The notes under the pieces: model-generated | Told to the model about the DNA's origin: nothing | The model's database searches: none | Seen by the model: only the letters and a program-made list of their open reading frames with translations | Translations under genes and position numbers: made by a program | Origin: Rubritepida sp. | GTDB lineage: Bacteria; Pseudomonadota; Alphaproteobacteria; Acetobacterales; Acetobacteraceae | DNA length: 7,567 nt | Reading direction: 5' to 3' | NCBI GenBank assembly: GCA_007129145.1 | Contig: SKWC01000411.1 | Span: 1-7,567 of the forward strand | Part shown: positions 4,812-7,567 of the stretch, piece by piece | Layout: every line of letters starts with the position of its first letter | How positions within the stretch are numbered: the stretch's first letter is position 1

Positions 4812-7567
4812 GCCGCACCGCCGCCCGAGGCCTTCACCGCGCTGGGTGGCACCGGCGCCCCGGTACAGACCCGGCCGCTCGGACCGAATGCGCTGGGCGA
4901 GAGCTGCTTCGTCCAGCCGGCCACGGCGCCCAGGCTGGACGCGGCGGTTGCCGGCGCGCAGGAGGTCTTTTGCGGCGGCTGGACCCAGCCTTCGGCGCGT
5001 GTCTATGCGCTGCGGGAGCGCCTGCCGGCCATGCAGGCCGCGACATCGGGCGCGTGGCGCGGCTGGCTTGAGGAGCGCTTCGCCTGCGAGGCGCCCCAGG
5101 CGACCAGCATCGCGGGCGGTGCCTCGGCCCTGCTGATGGCGTGCCGCCGGCGTTCCTCCGGCGCGCAGCATGTCGCGATGGTGATCGAGGGCCCGCAGGG
5201 GACCGTGCTGGCCGACGGCATCCCCGCCGCGGTACCGCCCATCGAGGAATTGGCCACCGGGGTGGCGCGGACGGGCGAGCAGGTGGTGCGCTCGGCCGCG
5301 CTGCAGATCGCGGTATCGCGGCTTGGGGCGGACCGCACGGGCGCGGCCGACGAGGCGCGGTTCGACCGGCTGATGCAGCTGGGCCGGGAGCTCAACCAGA
5401 CCGAGAATTTCGCCGGCGCCGAGGAAGCCTATCGCATCGCGCTGGAGACACGGGTGGCGATCGCGGGGAATGATGACGACCCGTCGCTGGCGCTGCCGAT
5501 GATGCATGTGGCGCTGAACCTGTCGAACCAGGGCCGTTTCCTGGAGGCGGAGCGCCTGTTCGGCCGCGCCGAGGTGCTGGCGCGCGGCAGCGCGGACCGG
5601 ACCACCGGGGCGCGGCTGGCACAGTATCGCGGGATGGATGCGCTGAACCGCAACGCGCTGGACGAGGCATCGCCCCTGTTCGCGCAGGCGGAGCAGGGCT
5701 ATCGCGCCATCCTGCCCCGCGACCTGTCCGCGCTGGCGCAGCCGCAGGGGCTCATGCTGGCGGATGCGCTGGCGCCCCAGGCGATGAGCGCCCTTGTGGG
5801 GCTGAGCGAAACGCTGCGCTACCAGGGTGTCGTCGCCTCGCGGCGCGGCGACGACGCCACGGCGCGGGCCCGGCTGGAGCAGAGCGCGACGACGCTGCAG
5901 CTGGCGAACCTCGGGCCCGCCACGCTGGAGGGGCGGCTGCAGCGCAGTGCCGCGGTGACGGTGGCGCGCACCGGCCGGTCACTGCCGGCGGCGCTTCAGC
6001 TCGGCGTCGCGGAGCAGCGCCTCTCGGTGGCGCTGGCGGGCGAACGGCCGGTGGCGACCACGCTGTTCCTGGCGGGACGGGAGCAGATGGCGGCTGGCCA
6101 GCCACAGGAGGCCGTGGCGGCCTTCCGCGAGGGCGCGGCGGTCCTGCGCGAGCGCCGGCTGGGAATCGATACGGCGCTGGTCATTCCGTATCTGGAGGCG
6201 CTGGAGGCCCTGGCGCGCGCCAATCCCCGGCAGGCGCCGGCGCTGCGCGCCGAGGCCTTCAGCGCCACGCAGCTGGCGCAGCGCAGCGAGACGGCACGCT
6301 TCCTGGCACAGGCCAGCGCAAGGCTGGCCGCGGCGGACGGGAATGAGGCGGTGGCCGCGGCGGTGCGCCGCCGCGAGGATGCGGAGCTGGCGCTGCGCAG
6401 CCTGCTGCTGGAGCGTGACGCGGCGCTGGCGGCGGGGCGCGCCGCCGATGCTCTGGACCGGCGAATCGCCGAGCAGCGCGCCGTGCGCGAGGAGGCCGAG
6501 GCGGAAGCATTGGCCGCCGCACCCGCCTTCCGCCTGCTGCGGGACGAGGCGATCTCTGTCGAGCAGGCCATGGCGGCGCTGGGCCCGAATGAAGGCATGG
6601 TGCAGTTCCTGCTGGGGCCCGAGCATTCCTTCGGCGTGCTGCTGCGCGGCGGCGGTGCGCCGGCCACCCTGGCGCGGCTGGACATCACCGAGGCGGAGGC
6701 GGTGCGGCTGATCGCGGCCGCGCGCTCGGCCGTGGATGCGATCCCGGGACCGGGCGGGGCGCTGCCCGCTTTCGACGTGGCGGCGGCGGCGGCGCTGCAT
6801 GACCGGCTGCTGCGCCCCTTCGAGGCGGCGCTGGAGGGTGTGCAGACGTTGGTGGTTGTGCCCGACGGGCCTCTGCTGGGCCTGCCCTTCGGCATGCTCC
6901 TGACCGGCCCGGCCGACCCGGCGAACCTCTCGCCCGCGCCGTGGCTGATCCGGCGGCATGCGGTGGTGCACGCGCCATCGGTGCAGGCGCTGGTGCGGGT
7001 GCGCGAGGGCTCGGCGGCCAGCAGCGCGCCGCGGCCCTACATCGGCTTCGGCGATTTCGTGCCGCCCAGCGAGGCGCAGCTGCGCGCGAGCTTCCCTGCC
7101 GATCGCTGCGGGCGGGACGCGGCGGTGGCGCGGGCCCTCGGCCGCCTGCCGGGCACGGCGGGCGAGGTGGCGATCGCAGCCCAGATCATGGGCGCGCAGG
7201 GCAGCCAGGTGCTCGGGCCGCGCTTCACCGCGCAGAGCGTCACCGGGGCGGGGCTGGATGCCTACCGCATCGTGCATTTCGCCACCCATGGGCTGCTGCC
7301 GGGCGACCTGTCCTGCCTGACCGAGCCCTCGGTGATGGTCAGCAACCCTGCCGGCGCGCGCAACGCGGCGGGCACCTTCCTGCCGGCCAGCGCCATCATG
7401 ACGCTGAGCATGGATGCGGATCTGGTCATCCTGTCGGCCTGCAACACGGCGGGGCCTGGCACACCCGAGGGCGCGCAGCAGGCGGCCGAGGCGCTGTCGG
7501 GCCTGGCGCGGGCCTTCTTCGTGGCAGGCGCGCGCGGGCTGCTGGCGACGCATTGGCTGGCCAGCGA
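4755..7567 (+). CDS. TPR-CHAT domain lipoprotein, predicted caspase-like cysteine peptidase, 3' end beyond the window
   Basis: 937 codons are visible without a stop. The ATG is preceded by a strong Shine-Dalgarno and begins a lipoprotein signal peptide with LAAC at 16-19. Residues about 40-165 form an unrecognised domain with Cys51, 73, 111 and 130. Helical TPR-like repeats follow at about 204-235, 244-280, 286-320, 341-385 and 433-465. A charged Ala/Glu/Arg helix, possibly coiled coil, spans 530-590. The CHAT domain starts near 605: EGMVQFLLG, LVVVPDGPLLGLPFGMLL (699-716), HFATHG (841-846; catalytic His845), ILSACNTAG (892-900; catalytic Cys896) and ARAFFVAGARGLLATHW (918-934). The last part of the domain is cut off. 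CHAT proteins are clan CD peptidases related to caspases and separase. Here the enzyme would sit in the periplasm or at the outer membrane, and its operon partner makes the exoprotein the leading candidate substrate (inference). Family assignment is firm; substrate and role are unknown. Confidence 0.92.
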   Translation, partial: MRSPLSLASATLLLGLAACAAPPPEAFTALGGTGAPVQTRPLGPNALGESCFVQPATAPRLDAAVAGAQEVFCGGWTQPSARVYALRERLPAMQAATSGAWRGWLEERFACEAPQATSIAGGASALLMACRRRSSGAQHVAMVIEGPQGTVLADGIPAAVPPIEELATGVARTGEQVVRSAALQIAVSRLGADRTGAADEARFDRLMQLGRELNQTENFAGAEEAYRIALETRVAIAGNDDDPSLALPMMHVALNLSNQGRFLEAERLFGRAEVLARGSADRTTGARLAQYRGMDALNRNALDEASPLFAQAEQGYRAILPRDLSALAQPQGLMLADALAPQAMSALVGLSETLRYQGVVASRRGDDATARARLEQSATTLQLANLGPATLEGRLQRSAAVTVARTGRSLPAALQLGVAEQRLSVALAGERPVATTLFLAGREQMAAGQPQEAVAAFREGAAVLRERRLGIDTALVIPYLEALEALARANPRQAPALRAEAFSATQLAQRSETARFLAQASARLAAADGNEAVAAAVRRREDAELALRSLLLERDAALAAGRAADALDRRIAEQRAVREEAEAEALAAAPAFRLLRDEAISVEQAMAALGPNEGMVQFLLGPEHSFGVLLRGGGAPATLARLDITEAEAVRLIAAARSAVDAIPGPGGALPAFDVAAAAALHDRLLRPFEAALEGVQTLVVVPDGPLLGLPFGMLLTGPADPANLSPAPWLIRRHAVVHAPSVQALVRVREGSAASSAPRPYIGFGDFVPPSEAQLRASFPADRCGRDAAVARALGRLPGTAGEVAIAAQIMGAQGSQVLGPRFTAQSVTGAGLDAYRIVHFATHGLLPGDLSCLTEPSVMVSNPAGARNAAGTFLPASAIMTLSMDADLVILSACNTAGPGTPEGAQQAAEALSGLARAFFVAGARGLLATHWLAS
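6567..7567 (+). other. CHAT peptidase domain with intact His/Cys dyad, truncated at the window end
   Basis: The domain begins near residue 605 and reaches residue 937 at the window edge. The dyad is His845 in HFATHG (codon 7287-7289) and Cys896 in LSACNTA (codon 7440-7442), each at the end of a hydrophobic strand as in caspase-fold enzymes. Two further cysteines, 785 and 854, lie in the segments around the active site. Family members usually continue for several tens of residues after the ATHW strand. Confidence 0.88.

Noticed and set aside
4729..5136. 135-codon plus-strand frame overlapping the junction, in a different frame
   Set aside because: Arg/Pro/Ala-rich, no motif, and its start lies within the last codons of the exoprotein gene. 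The ATG at 4755 has the correct Shine-Dalgarno spacing and a lipoprotein signal.
3702..5507. 601-codon minus-strand open frame spanning the gene junction
   Set aside because: It is Arg/Gln/Gly/His-rich low-complexity protein crossing two well-supported plus-strand genes, so it is a composition shadow.
6777..6795. Run of GCG/GGC triplets as a phase-variation tract
   Set aside because: The unit is three bases, so slippage changes only the number of alanines (about residues 676-680). Short GCG runs are common at this GC content.
5979..7553. 524-codon minus-strand open frame opposite the TPR-CHAT gene
   Set aside because: It has the same Arg/Gln/His-rich shadow composition, and the plus strand carries intact CHAT motifs.

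Overview
The window is about 70% GC and coding almost end to end on the + strand. GCG, CTG, GGC and CGC codons dominate. Composition and protein families suggest a GC-rich alphaproteobacterium, most plausibly an Acetobacteraceae (Roseomonas-like) relative. This is inferred from style; there is no rRNA or other taxonomic marker here.

Layout: (1) Bases 1-4751 hold the 3' part of a very large gene for a filamentous-haemagglutinin-type (two-partner secretion, TpsA-like) surface or secreted beta-helix protein. Its start, signal peptide and TPS secretion domain lie upstream of the window. The visible part has the conserved Gly-rich segment that follows the TPS domain, a long repetitive stalk with two distinct internal repeat families, and a conserved C-terminal region. 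That region ends in a Cys-x6-Cys pair and an acidic tail with terminal Phe. (2) Three bases after its stop, behind a strong Shine-Dalgarno, begins a gene (4755 to beyond 7567) for a predicted lipoprotein with TPR-like helical repeats and a C-terminal CHAT (caspase HetF associated with TPRs) peptidase domain. Both catalytic residues, His845 and Cys896, are present. The gene is cut by the window end.

The two genes are almost certainly co-transcribed and probably translationally coupled. The main biological hypothesis is a secreted adhesin paired with a membrane-anchored, extracytoplasmic caspase-like protease that could process, release or quality-control the exoprotein. Cysteine patterns in both proteins fit an oxidising compartment. 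The pairing of TPS exoproteins with CHAT proteins recurs in bacteria, as I recall for cyanobacteria and Acetobacteraceae, but I know of no defined function for it.

No RNA genes, mobile elements, CRISPR arrays or terminators were seen. There is no intergenic stretch longer than 3 bases. The large antisense open frames are GC-skew shadows.
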